This document shows positions 7,849-15,174 of a stretch of DNA of 29,179 nt, in pieces. Location of the stretch: positions 1-29,179 of the forward strand of contig DASRJH010000325.1 in the NCBI GenBank assembly GCA_035649575.1. The letters are read 5' to 3'. The stretch's first letter is position 1. The number at the start of each line of letters is the position of its first letter. The translations under genes and the position numbers were made by a program. Origin of the DNA: DASVAL01 sp035649575. GTDB taxonomy: Bacteria; Planctomycetota; UBA1135; UBA2386. The notes beneath the pieces are model-generated. The model ran no database searches. It saw only the letters and a list, made by a program, of their open reading frames with translations, and was not told where the DNA came from.

Positions 7849-7860
7849 CGGAGACCCGTC
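7847..7860. terminator. Short hairpin between convergent genes
   Basis: GACGG and CCGTC with a 4-nt loop, beginning in the stop codon of the HD-family gene and lying before the 3' end of the converging kinase gene. The stem is short and there is no T-run, so its role as a terminator is tentative. Confidence 0.25.
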
Positions 7861-7876
7861 CTGTAGCACCGCGCAT

Positions 7877-9517
7877 TCAGCCGATTCGACCTTGCCGTTC
7901 GGCCTCACGTTGTTTCGCCGTGGACATGCGCTGTCGCGGCCTGGAACGGGCTCGCGCAACGAGATCGAACAGGATCCAGCAGAGGAACACTGCCGTCGTG
8001 ATGAAGACGGGCGGACCAACGCGCGCATGCTGCTCGCTCGCCATGACGACCCCGAACGAACCGGAGAGGCCGCCGCCGAGCAACGAGACCAGGATCACGA
8101 CCAGGTGCGGGACTGCGCCGCCCATGTCGCGAATTGCGGCCAGGATCGTGACGACCGCCGCCGGTATCAGCACGAGCCCGAGCGGCACGCCGTGCAGTTT
8201 CGTGTGCCATGCATCGCCCGAGATCGACCGATCGATGCCGCCGCCGGAGCTCTCGACCCACCTCGCCCATTCGCCAAAGCTCGCGACGAGCATCGCGAAC
8301 GCGCTGACGAGGTAGATCCACCACACGGGGAACGGTCGGCCCGGCCACCGATCCGCGATCGGGGCCGGCACCCGCACGGTCGCGCCGATGAAGACGAACG
8401 TGACGTAGGCGAGAGGGGCGAGCCAAAGGTTGGCCGAGAACAGCAGCGCGAGGCACGCCGAGCCGACTGCCGCGTGCCAGAACGCCCAATTCGGCGTCGT
8501 GCTGAGGGGCCGTTCGGTCCACGGTGCGCGAGAGCCATGCCGCGAGCGCGTCTTCGCATCGGGCTCCTTGCCGCTGCCTCTGCTCTGCGTGTTCTCGACG
8601 TCGGTCTTCAGCTCGCTGGCCCGTTGGTAGCGCCGCTCGCGGTCGTTCTCGAGCGACTTCATGACGACGGGGTCGAACGGCCGCGCGTAGGCCGCTTTCG
8701 CGCTCGGCGGCGAGAACCGGCCGATCGGCAGCACGCCCGTGAGCATCTCGTAGAGCACGACGCCGAGCGAGTAGAGGTCGGCGCGATGGTCGACGTTGCC
8801 CGGGGAGCCGATCTGCTCGGGCGCCATGTAATGCGGCGTGCCCACGGCCTGGTGCGTGCGCGTCAGCGCGACGTCCTGCGTCTCCTGGCCGAGCAGCTTC
8901 GCGAGACCGAAGTCGGCGATGTGCACGCGCCCCTCGTGGTCGACGAGGATGTTCTCGGGCTTGATGTCGCGATGCACGATGCGGTGGTCGTGCGCGTATT
9001 GCAGCGCGTCGCATAGCTGCGGCACGAACGACAGCACGTCGCGCGCCGTCAGCTGGCCCTGCGCGAGCAGTTCGCGCAGGTTCGCGCCATCGACATACTC
9101 CATCGCCAGGTAGAACCACTCGCCCACGCGGCCGACGTCGTGGATGCCGACGATGCCGGGATGGTCGAGCCGCGCGAGCGCCCGCGCCTCGCGTTCGAAG
9201 CGCTCGGCGAACGCAGGGTCGCGCACGAGGTCGGGCAGCAGGACCTTGATCGCGACCAGACGATCGAGCGCGACGTGCCGCGCACGGTAGACCGCGGCCA
9301 TGCCGCCGCGGCCGAGCAGCGTCTGCAGCTCGTATTCGGGCAGCAGCGGCTGCAGCTCCGCGATCGACGGAGTGCCGGCGGCGCTCGCGGGCAACGTCGC
9401 GGCGGTCGGCTCGAGCGCAAGGTTCAGCAGGCAGCGCGGGCACGGGCCACCGTCCGCGGGCAGCGGGCCCTGGCACCGTGGGCACAGCGTGGGCTGCGGG
9501 CTCGTCGTCGGGGTCAT
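7877..9517 (-). CDS. Membrane-bound Ser/Thr protein kinase with zinc ribbon
   Basis: A 546-residue Hanks-type kinase. Domains in order: an N-terminal zinc ribbon with two CPRC knuckles (Cys12/15 and Cys26/29); the kinase domain at about 62-305 with glycine loop GRGGMAAVY, Lys91 in VAIKVL, HRDIKPEN with catalytic Asp184, DFG at 202-204 and APE at 232-234; a basic linker; and about five hydrophobic segments from residue 345 to 525. All catalytic residues are present, so it should be active. The kinase is cytoplasmic and the tail membrane-embedded, but there is no large extracellular sensor domain. The gene follows the ECF sigma factor after 58 bp on the same strand. Paired ECF sigma factors and kinases are a known planctomycete arrangement in which the kinase is thought to control the sigma factor. 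The GTP/ATP-site residues are seen; the signal is unknown. Confidence 0.95.
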   Translation of the reverse strand: MTPTTSPQPTLCPRCQGPLPADGGPCPRCLLNLALEPTAATLPASAAGTPSIAELQPLLPEYELQTLLGRGGMAAVYRARHVALDRLVAIKVLLPDLVRDPAFAERFEREARALARLDHPGIVGIHDVGRVGEWFYLAMEYVDGANLRELLAQGQLTARDVLSFVPQLCDALQYAHDHRIVHRDIKPENILVDHEGRVHIADFGLAKLLGQETQDVALTRTHQAVGTPHYMAPEQIGSPGNVDHRADLYSLGVVLYEMLTGVLPIGRFSPPSAKAAYARPFDPVVMKSLENDRERRYQRASELKTDVENTQSRGSGKEPDAKTRSRHGSRAPWTERPLSTTPNWAFWHAAVGSACLALLFSANLWLAPLAYVTFVFIGATVRVPAPIADRWPGRPFPVWWIYLVSAFAMLVASFGEWARWVESSGGGIDRSISGDAWHTKLHGVPLGLVLIPAAVVTILAAIRDMGGAVPHLVVILVSLLGGGLSGSFGVVMASEQHARVGPPVFITTAVFLCWILFDLVARARSRPRQRMSTAKQREAERQGRIG

Positions 9518-9575
9518 GCGATGCCAGGAACCAGGAGCGGCCGCGGGTTACCGGCAAGCGCGAGAGTTTTCGCGT

Positions 9576-10280
9576 TCATCGGCCGAGCGCATCGAAGAGG
9601 AAGCGCAGCTCGTCATCGACCGCGGCCGGGTCGACGAGCGTCCCGGCGACCTCGTCGCGGATCAGCTCACGCATACGCGCGCGCAAACGGTGCAGCGCGA
9701 CCTTCACGGCACCCTCCGTCGAGCCGAGCGTGCTTGCGATCGCCGCGTGCGGTGCCTGCGACGGATCGCCGAGCAGCGCGGGCTCGAGCGCGGCGAACAG
9801 GGTCTGTCGCTTCTTGCGCTCGTACTCGTCGCGCAGGCGCGCCGCGGCGCGGTCGAGCAACGCCGTCGCCCACCGGCGCTCGAACAGACGCTCGGGCGAA
9901 GCGTGGTCCGCGGGCTGCGCCGCGTAGCGTTCTTCGGCCAGGTCCCACGACCAGGCCGCGGCACCACCGCCGCGCTTCTCGGCGCGCTCGTGGCGCGCGT
10001 GGTTGTCGGCGAAGTGGCGCAACGCGCCGAGCAGGTAGGAGCGGAACGGGCCGACGGGCACTTCGCCACCGAGGCCACGCTCGAGCAGCTGCGCGCAGAA
10101 AGCCTGTACGAGGTCGAGCGCTTCGTCTTCGCGGCTGCCGCGCCGCCGCAGGAACACGTAGAGCGGGTGCCAATAGATCTCGCAGAGCTCGCCGAGCGCG
10201 CGCTGCGCCGTGACACGGTCGGCGTCGCGCACGCGCGCGACGAGCGACCAGCGCGTCGAATGGAACCCAGCGCCTCTCAT
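9576..10280 (-). CDS. ECF-type RNA polymerase sigma factor (kinase-associated)
   Basis: A 234-residue sigma-70-family protein. I chose the ATG at 10280 because FHSTRWSLVARVRDAD, which follows at once, is the standard N-terminus of this ECF group; the frame extends further upstream only as Arg/Ser-rich noise that overlaps the next gene. Region 2 is ALGELCEIYWHPLYVFLRRRG with DEALDLVQAFCAQLLER, which contacts the -10 element. Region 4 is the C-terminal helix-turn-helix: HAAIASTLGSTEGAVKVALHRLRARMRELI (-35 binding). The linker is long and acidic/aromatic. No anti-sigma factor is adjacent. Instead the next gene is a Ser/Thr kinase, as in the STK-linked ECF groups of planctomycetes, so phosphorylation is the likely control. 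It lies between the carboxypeptidase-regulatory-like gene and the kinase, with 58-bp gaps on each side. Confidence 0.93.
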   Translation of the reverse strand: MRGAGFHSTRWSLVARVRDADRVTAQRALGELCEIYWHPLYVFLRRRGSREDEALDLVQAFCAQLLERGLGGEVPVGPFRSYLLGALRHFADNHARHERAEKRGGGAAAWSWDLAEERYAAQPADHASPERLFERRWATALLDRAAARLRDEYERKKRQTLFAALEPALLGDPSQAPHAAIASTLGSTEGAVKVALHRLRARMRELIRDEVAGTLVDPAAVDDELRFLFDALGR

Positions 10281-10338
10281 CGCGTGGTCCAAGATCCCTG
10301 CGCCGCGAGACCCCGTCAAGCGGCAGCCTGGGAGCGCG

Positions 10339-12024
10339 TCACTCCTTGACGGTGACGTCGACCTCGCCACCCGGCTCGATCTGGAACTCGTCACTGGTTG
10401 CGGCCCCGTGCGTGACGACGGCCGTCGCGGCGTGTCCGAGCGGAACGGGCACGCGGAGCAGACCTTCGCGGTTGCTTCGGCCTCGGACGTAGGTCCACGA
10501 CAACGCGGGGCCGAGGCGGGCCCACTGCCTGCCGAGTGCGTCGCTCGAGGGCGGACGCCATTGCGACCGACGGCACTCGAGCCGCGCCCCGGCGACCGGC
10601 ATGCCGGCGGCATCGCGGACGCGAACCTGCATCATCGGCAACGGTTCGAGACGCAGTCGCACGGGGTCGGTGCCTTCGCGTGCGACCAGCGCCAGCGCAT
10701 GGGCGGTTCCTGTGGTTGCATAGACGGCGAACTCCCATCCGGGCAGGCGGGCGATCGCGCGCCCGGCCTGGTCGGTGGCGATCGTGCTGCTCGGCGGCGC
10801 GACACCGTCCTGCTCCACGTCACGGATGACGACTGCGCAGGCGACCGGTCCCCCCGCGGCGTCGACGACGGAGATCTCGATGGTCCGGAGCTTGTCCAGG
10901 TCCACCGTCAGTTCATCGCCTTCCTTCCCAGTCGCCGTGGTGACGAACGCCGTCGGCACCTTCGCTGGCAGATGCAGCCGCGACTCGAGCTTGCGATCGC
11001 CGCCTTCGACTCGCCAACGGCCTGGTGTTGTGGGTTCCACCGGCAAGGGCCAGCTGAGCGCGGCCGTAGCGCTCGACGCTGCGACGACTGCCGCGAACCG
11101 GACCACGTCGTGCCCATCACCACGAACGCGCACGACCGCCGGCTCCTGCGCCGTGAGTTGAATCGCGAACGCACCGAGGCTGGTGATCTCGTGTAGCTTC
11201 GCCGGAAGGCCAGGTTTGGACGCGAACACCGGCACCCAGCCGCCGCTCGCGATCGGCACGTGGAAGCGCAGCACGCCGTCCGCGTCCGTCTCGCCGACCT
11301 GACGGTGGATCTGCCACTCGGCCGGGGAAGGGCGTCCCGGGCTGCGAGGCAACTGCAAGCGCTGGCAGATGCGCGCGCCGACGAGCGGCTTGTCGGCAGC
11401 GGTGATCGTCGCGGTGACCTCGGCTGGCGCTGCGAACGCGGGCGTCTCGCTCGCGCGGTCGGCGACGCGCGTCGCGGCGAGCGGTTCGCCGCGAGCGTCG
11501 ATCAACACGAGAGCCCCGTCGGCCAGCGGCGAAGGCGGCAGCGCGAGCCGGTCGCCATCCGCCCACGGCAGGTCGACGAAGGAATCCTCCCCCGCGTCGG
11601 GATACCAGCGCATCCCGGTGGCACCGACCTGGCGCCACGCGGCGTGTCCGTCGACGGTAACCGTTCTCGGCGGGCGGCGGTCGGAGACACGCAGTTCGAT
11701 CACACGGCCGGCGGCGAGCAGCGGCGTGACCTCGGTCAGCGCGCGCTCGCCCTTCTCGCCGGCAGGTCCGATGGCCCACGCGGAATACAGGCGTCCGACG
11801 ACGAGATCGCAACGCGCGCGGCCACGTTCCTTCGTGGTGTTGGTCACGATGTCGGTGGGCCACAGCCCGGCGAGGTCCGCGGAACTGACGCAGGTGACCT
11901 CGGCCCCGACCAGCGGCTGGCCGTCGAGGTCGACCACGGTGGCGAACGTCGGCGCACGTCCCTGCGCGATCACCGCGGCAGCCAACATCGCCGTGGCGAG
12001 AACGGAGCGCGCGGTTCGTGCCAT
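10339..12024 (-). CDS. Secreted carboxypeptidase-regulatory-like (Ig-fold) protein
   Basis: A 561-residue exported protein with a signal peptide (MARTARSVLATAMLAAAVIA-QG). The sequence contains several beta-sandwich units of the carboxypeptidase regulatory-like or MG2-like type. Each is marked by a 'V.D..G.P..GA.V' edge: TVVDLDGQPLVGAEVTC near residue 30, TITAADKPLVGARICQR near 207, VVDAAGGPVACAVVIRD near 388, and VRDAAGMPVAGARLECR near 475. There are no catalytic residues. Such proteins are often extracellular binding or surface-structure proteins. It is the first gene of a leftward run with the ECF sigma factor and Ser/Thr kinase, so it may be a target or sensor for that system; this is an inference from position only. 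TACCAT (12036-12031, minus strand) sits exactly 6 nt before the ATG, suggesting a leaderless transcript. Confidence 0.78.
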   Translation of the reverse strand: MARTARSVLATAMLAAAVIAQGRAPTFATVVDLDGQPLVGAEVTCVSSADLAGLWPTDIVTNTTKERGRARCDLVVGRLYSAWAIGPAGEKGERALTEVTPLLAAGRVIELRVSDRRPPRTVTVDGHAAWRQVGATGMRWYPDAGEDSFVDLPWADGDRLALPPSPLADGALVLIDARGEPLAATRVADRASETPAFAAPAEVTATITAADKPLVGARICQRLQLPRSPGRPSPAEWQIHRQVGETDADGVLRFHVPIASGGWVPVFASKPGLPAKLHEITSLGAFAIQLTAQEPAVVRVRGDGHDVVRFAAVVAASSATAALSWPLPVEPTTPGRWRVEGGDRKLESRLHLPAKVPTAFVTTATGKEGDELTVDLDKLRTIEISVVDAAGGPVACAVVIRDVEQDGVAPPSSTIATDQAGRAIARLPGWEFAVYATTGTAHALALVAREGTDPVRLRLEPLPMMQVRVRDAAGMPVAGARLECRRSQWRPPSSDALGRQWARLGPALSWTYVRGRSNREGLLRVPVPLGHAATAVVTHGAATSDEFQIEPGGEVDVTVKE

Positions 12025-12109
12025 ACGGCCATGGTAGCCGCAGCCGCCCGCGCCAGACGGCCAGGCGCGAACGCGCGACCGCCGGGAGGGGTCACGGCAT
12101 CATGAGAAC

Positions 12110-12272
12110 ATGCCGCTTCGCGCTTCGCCATCGAGCATCGAGGACCTGCTGCACCACGCGGAGTGGGTGCGGCGCCTCGCCGTGCGCCTCGCTCCCTGTC
12201 GATGGCGACGATGCCGCACAGGAGGCGTTACGGAGCGCTGCGTTGCTCGACGGCGACCGTCCGGCCGCCTGA
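12110..12272 (+). pseudogene. Frameshifted remnant of an ECF sigma factor (region 2)
   Basis: This lies in the 308-bp gap between two divergent genes. From the ATG at 12110 the first frame gives SIEDLLHHAEWVRRLAVRLA, which matches the start of planctomycete ECF sigma region 2. Around 12191 the match continues in another frame as PVDGDDAAQEALRSAALL, the usual 'DDAAQEA' -10-binding helix, until a TGA at 12270-12272. One indel would join the two. Region 4 is absent, so even a repaired frame would be truncated. CATCAT (12098-12103) sits 6 nt before the ATG, like the promoters of nearby intact genes. The match is short, so the call is tentative. The rest of the 12025-12332 gap holds only promoter-like sequence. 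Confidence 0.5.
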
Positions 12273-12332
12273 TCCGGGCGCGGTGTTTCTGCGGCCTCCT
12301 CGCAGGTCGTCGTCGAGTAGCGTAGGGGTGGC

Positions 12333-13448
12333 ATGCGTCGCCACGTCCTCCCGCTGTTCCTCGTCGCGGTCCCGCTTCTCGCCCAGCAGGACCTCGCCGG
12401 AAAGCTGCAGCAGGCGCTCGCCGAACGCCTCGCCGACCTCGCCCCTGGCGCCCAAGCCGCAGTCGTGCTGGCCGACAGCACGCTCGTGCCCTTCACCGCC
12501 GGTGTCGCCGACCGCGGAACCAAGACGCCGATGCCGAACGACGGCAAGCTGCTGGCCGGCAGCACCGGCAAGACGTTCTTCGCGGCGCTCGCCTGCCAGC
12601 TCGTGCGCGAGAAGAAGCTCGACCTCGATGCCAAGGTCGCGACGTGGTTCGCCGACGACGCGTGGTTCCGGCGGTTGCCCAACCACGCCGACATCACGCT
12701 GCGCCACCTGCTGATGCACCGCAGCGGGATCATGCGCTACGAGTTCGATCCCGAGTTCACGAAGCAGCTGCTCGCCAGGCCCGACCACTGTTTCACCCCG
12801 CTCGAGGAGCTGGCGTTCGTGTTCGACAAGCAGCCGCGCTTCGCCGCGGGCGAGGGCTTCGACTACAGCGACACCAACTACGTGCTGCTCGCGATGGTGC
12901 TCGAGAAGGTCGCCGGCGCACCGTGCTACGACGAGATCGCGCGCCGCTTCCTCGTCCCGCTGCAGCTCGCCCACACGGTGCCGAGCGTCGGCCGCAAGAT
13001 CCCGGGCCTCGTGCAGGGCCATGCCGGCGAGAGCAATCCGTTCGGCGGCCGCGACGCGATGCTGGTCGACGGCGAGCTGCCGTTCGATCCGGGCTTCGAA
13101 GGCGCGGGCGGCGGCTTCGCGACGACGGCCGGCGACCTCGCACGCTGGGCCAGGTCCCTCTACGAAGGCGACGTGCTCGGCGAGCTGCGCGCGCAGGTCG
13201 TCGACGGCAAGCCGGCGCCACTCGGCAAGGGCACACTCTACGGGCTCGGCTGCATCGTCGACGACACGGCGCTGGGGCCGGCCTGGGGTCACCGCGGGTT
13301 CTTCCCGGGCTGGATGAGCGAGATGCGCTACTTCCCGGACGCCAAGATCGCCGTCGCGGTGATGGTGAACAGCAGCGCCGACCGCCGGCTGCCGCGCGCG
13401 CTGCCGCAATGGGCGCTGGCGTTGGCGCAGATCGCAGCGGGTCGCTGA
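12333..13448 (+). CDS. Secreted beta-lactamase-fold serine hydrolase
   Basis: A 371-residue exported member of the class C beta-lactamase/D-Ala-D-Ala carboxypeptidase-like family (peptidase S12 group). A signal peptide spans residues 1-17 (MRRHVLPLFLVAVPLLA). The three active-site motifs are visible: S-T-G-K at 77-80 (nucleophile Ser77 and Lys80), Y-S-D-T-N from Tyr178 in place of Y-x-N, and H-R-G at 320-322 in place of K-T-G. The family stretch ITLRHLLMHRSGI is at 121-133. The HxG form and the YSD variant are typical of esterases and carboxypeptidases of this group rather than true beta-lactamases, so antibiotic resistance should not be assumed. The likely substrate is a peptide or ester outside the cytoplasm. 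TAGCGT at 12318-12323 is a possible -10 element. It is followed by the toxin-antitoxin pair on the same strand. Confidence 0.92.
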   Translation: MRRHVLPLFLVAVPLLAQQDLAGKLQQALAERLADLAPGAQAAVVLADSTLVPFTAGVADRGTKTPMPNDGKLLAGSTGKTFFAALACQLVREKKLDLDAKVATWFADDAWFRRLPNHADITLRHLLMHRSGIMRYEFDPEFTKQLLARPDHCFTPLEELAFVFDKQPRFAAGEGFDYSDTNYVLLAMVLEKVAGAPCYDEIARRFLVPLQLAHTVPSVGRKIPGLVQGHAGESNPFGGRDAMLVDGELPFDPGFEGAGGGFATTAGDLARWARSLYEGDVLGELRAQVVDGKPAPLGKGTLYGLGCIVDDTALGPAWGHRGFFPGWMSEMRYFPDAKIAVAVMVNSSADRRLPRALPQWALALAQIAAGR

Positions 13449-13500
13449 CGCCGGCGATTGCGTGGGCCGGTGCGGTGCTCGCGAGTTCGCGCCGCTACTT

Positions 13501-13533
13501 TTTGCCACAAAAACAGGCTAGTTTTGTGGCAAA
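13501..13533. promoter_or_regulatory. Perfect 12-bp inverted repeat, probable AbiEi-type operator
   Basis: TTTGCCACAAAA (13501-13512) and TTTTGTGGCAAA (13522-13533) are perfect complements around a 9-nt spacer, and end 4 nt before the GTG start of the antitoxin gene. The site is strikingly AT-rich against its surroundings. AbiEi antitoxins are known to repress their own operon by binding inverted repeats in the promoter, so this is the natural operator candidate. A terminator for the upstream hydrolase gene is possible, but no T-run follows. Confidence 0.7.
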
Positions 13534-13537
13534 TCCC

Positions 13538-14155
13538 GTGAGCAAGCACGCTGGGTCCATCGACAGTCTCGTCCTTCAGCGAATCCGCAGCATGAAGCCG
13601 GGCACGATCTTCAAGCCGCGGGACCTCCAGCGCCTCGGCACGCGCACCGCAGTCGCGTCGGCACTCGCACGCTACCTGAAGGCAGGCACCCTGAAGCAGC
13701 CGGCGCGCGGCCTCTACCAGGTTCCGCAGATCGATCCCGTGCTCGGCGAGTTGCATGCCACCCCGGACCAGATCGCCAACGCGTTGGCCGGCGAGCACCA
13801 CCTGAGGCTGCAGCCCTCCGGCGCCTACGCTGCGAACCTGCTCGGCCTGTCCGATCAGGTCCCACAACGCATCGTCTACCTCACTGACGGCACGCCGCGC
13901 GAAGTGCGCGTGGGCAGACAGCGTATCGTGCTGCGGCGAACGACGCCGCGAAACATGGCGACTGCCGGCCGCATCAGCGGCCTCGTGATCCAAGCTCTGC
14001 GCCATCTCGGGCAGCGCCACGTCGACCGCACCGTCATCGACAAGCTGCGACGTCGACTCGACAAGAAGGATCGCGCCCGGCTGCTGGCGGACATTCCGCT
14101 CGCACCGGTCTGGATCGGCGAGATGATGCGCGAGATCGCGAGCGGAGCCGCGTAG
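13538..14155 (+). CDS. AbiEi-like (DUF6088) antitoxin of a type IV toxin-antitoxin pair
   Basis: A 205-residue protein. The GTG at 13538 was chosen because it directly follows the inverted repeat and gives the family N-terminus SIDSLVLQRIRSMKPGTIFKP; the open frame extends upstream only as antisense-like noise over the hydrolase gene. Residues ~10-65 form a winged helix (GTIFKPRDLQRLGTRTAVAS followed by RYLKAGTLKQPARGLYQVP), the DNA-binding part of AbiEi/DUF6088 proteins. The conserved core LQPSGAYAANLLGLSDQVP, RIVYLTDG and TPRNMATAGRISGLVIQALR follows. In this family the protein represses its own operon and neutralises the nucleotidyltransferase toxin without stable binding. Its stop codon overlaps the toxin start by one base (TAGTG), so the two are translationally coupled. 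Confidence 0.9.
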   Translation: MSKHAGSIDSLVLQRIRSMKPGTIFKPRDLQRLGTRTAVASALARYLKAGTLKQPARGLYQVPQIDPVLGELHATPDQIANALAGEHHLRLQPSGAYAANLLGLSDQVPQRIVYLTDGTPREVRVGRQRIVLRRTTPRNMATAGRISGLVIQALRHLGQRHVDRTVIDKLRRRLDKKDRARLLADIPLAPVWIGEMMREIASGAA

Positions 14156-15174
14156 TGGAGCGCTTCCTGGCGCAGCCGGCCGAGGTTCGCGCGCGAGCGT
14201 TCGAACAAACGGCTGCGAAGTACGGCTGGCCGCCGGGTAGCGTCGAGAAGGACCTATGGGCTTGCGTGATGCTGCGCGAGCTGTTCGTGCTGCCGGCGTG
14301 CGGCGAGCATCTCACGTTCAAGGGTGGAACGTCGCTGTCGAAGGCTTGGGGGCTGAACGATCGCTTCTCCGAGGACATCGACCTCACGATCGACCGCGAC
14401 GCGCTTGGCTTCGGCGGAGATCAGGCGCCGGAAAGGGTGAGCAGCGGCAAGGAGCGCCAACGCCGCCTCGACGCACTGAGGCAGGCCTGCCGCGATTCGA
14501 TCGCTCGGCAGATCGCACCAGCGCTTCGAGTGCGTTTGCAGGCGCTCGTGCCGAAGGAACCTTGGAGCCTGACCGCAGACTCTCACGACCCTGACGGTAC
14601 GCTGCTGTTCGCCTATCCTCGTGCGGCCGGAGCGGGCACCCCGACGTATGTGCAGCCCATGGTCAAGCTGGAGTTCGGCGCTCGCTCCGACCCCTGGCCG
14701 GTCGAGTCGAGGCAGGTGACTTCGCTCGTCGCGCAGGCATTCCCCTCGCTTTTCCTCGCGAAGGCCTGCCTCGTCCGCGCACTGTTGCCCGAACGCACGT
14801 TCTGGGAAAAGGTGCTGTTGCTCCACGAGGAGAGGCACCGCCCCGCGGGCAAGACGCGACGCCCGAGGATGGCGCGCCACTTCCACGATGTCTGGCGACT
14901 CATCGAAGCGGGAATTGCCGACCAGGCGGTCGCCGACGCATCGCTGTTCGAACAGGTTGTCGAGCATCGGCAGGTGTACTTCCGCCAGAACTGGGTCGAC
15001 TACACCACCATGAAGCGCGGCACGGTGGAGATGACACCGAAGCCCGGCCAACTCGCAGAATGGCGCGCCGACTACGCAGCGATGCAGCGCGATATGTTCC
15101 TCACACCACCTCCGCCGTTCGAAGAAGTCTTGGCGGCGCTCGCGACGTTCCAGTCGAGGTTCAACGGCGCATGA
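14155..15174 (+). CDS. AbiEii/AbiGii-family nucleotidyltransferase toxin
   Basis: A 339-residue protein of the type IV toxin group. The nucleotidyltransferase signature is complete: FKGGTSLSKAWGLNDRFSED at about 52-71, then IDLTIDRD with the metal-binding Asp pair. A third acidic strand follows in MVKLEFGARSD (~170), and RTFWEKVLLLHEE (~218) and MARHFHDVWRL (~240) are the family's C-terminal helices. AbiEii-type toxins are thought to add nucleotides to tRNA acceptor ends or another RNA and stop growth; several act in phage defence. The GTG start overlaps the antitoxin stop. Its own stop overlaps the ATG of the next gene (ATGA at 15171-15174), so the pair is joined to the glycosyltransferase genes downstream. 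All key residues are present, so the toxin looks intact. Confidence 0.93.
   Translation: MERFLAQPAEVRARAFEQTAAKYGWPPGSVEKDLWACVMLRELFVLPACGEHLTFKGGTSLSKAWGLNDRFSEDIDLTIDRDALGFGGDQAPERVSSGKERQRRLDALRQACRDSIARQIAPALRVRLQALVPKEPWSLTADSHDPDGTLLFAYPRAAGAGTPTYVQPMVKLEFGARSDPWPVESRQVTSLVAQAFPSLFLAKACLVRALLPERTFWEKVLLLHEERHRPAGKTRRPRMARHFHDVWRLIEAGIADQAVADASLFEQVVEHRQVYFRQNWVDYTTMKRGTVEMTPKPGQLAEWRADYAAMQRDMFLTPPPPFEEVLAALATFQSRFNGA

Noticed and set aside
12333..13448. Calling the serine hydrolase a resistance beta-lactamase
   Set aside because: The YSD and HRG forms of the second and third motifs fit esterase or carboxypeptidase-like members better, and nothing nearby suggests resistance.
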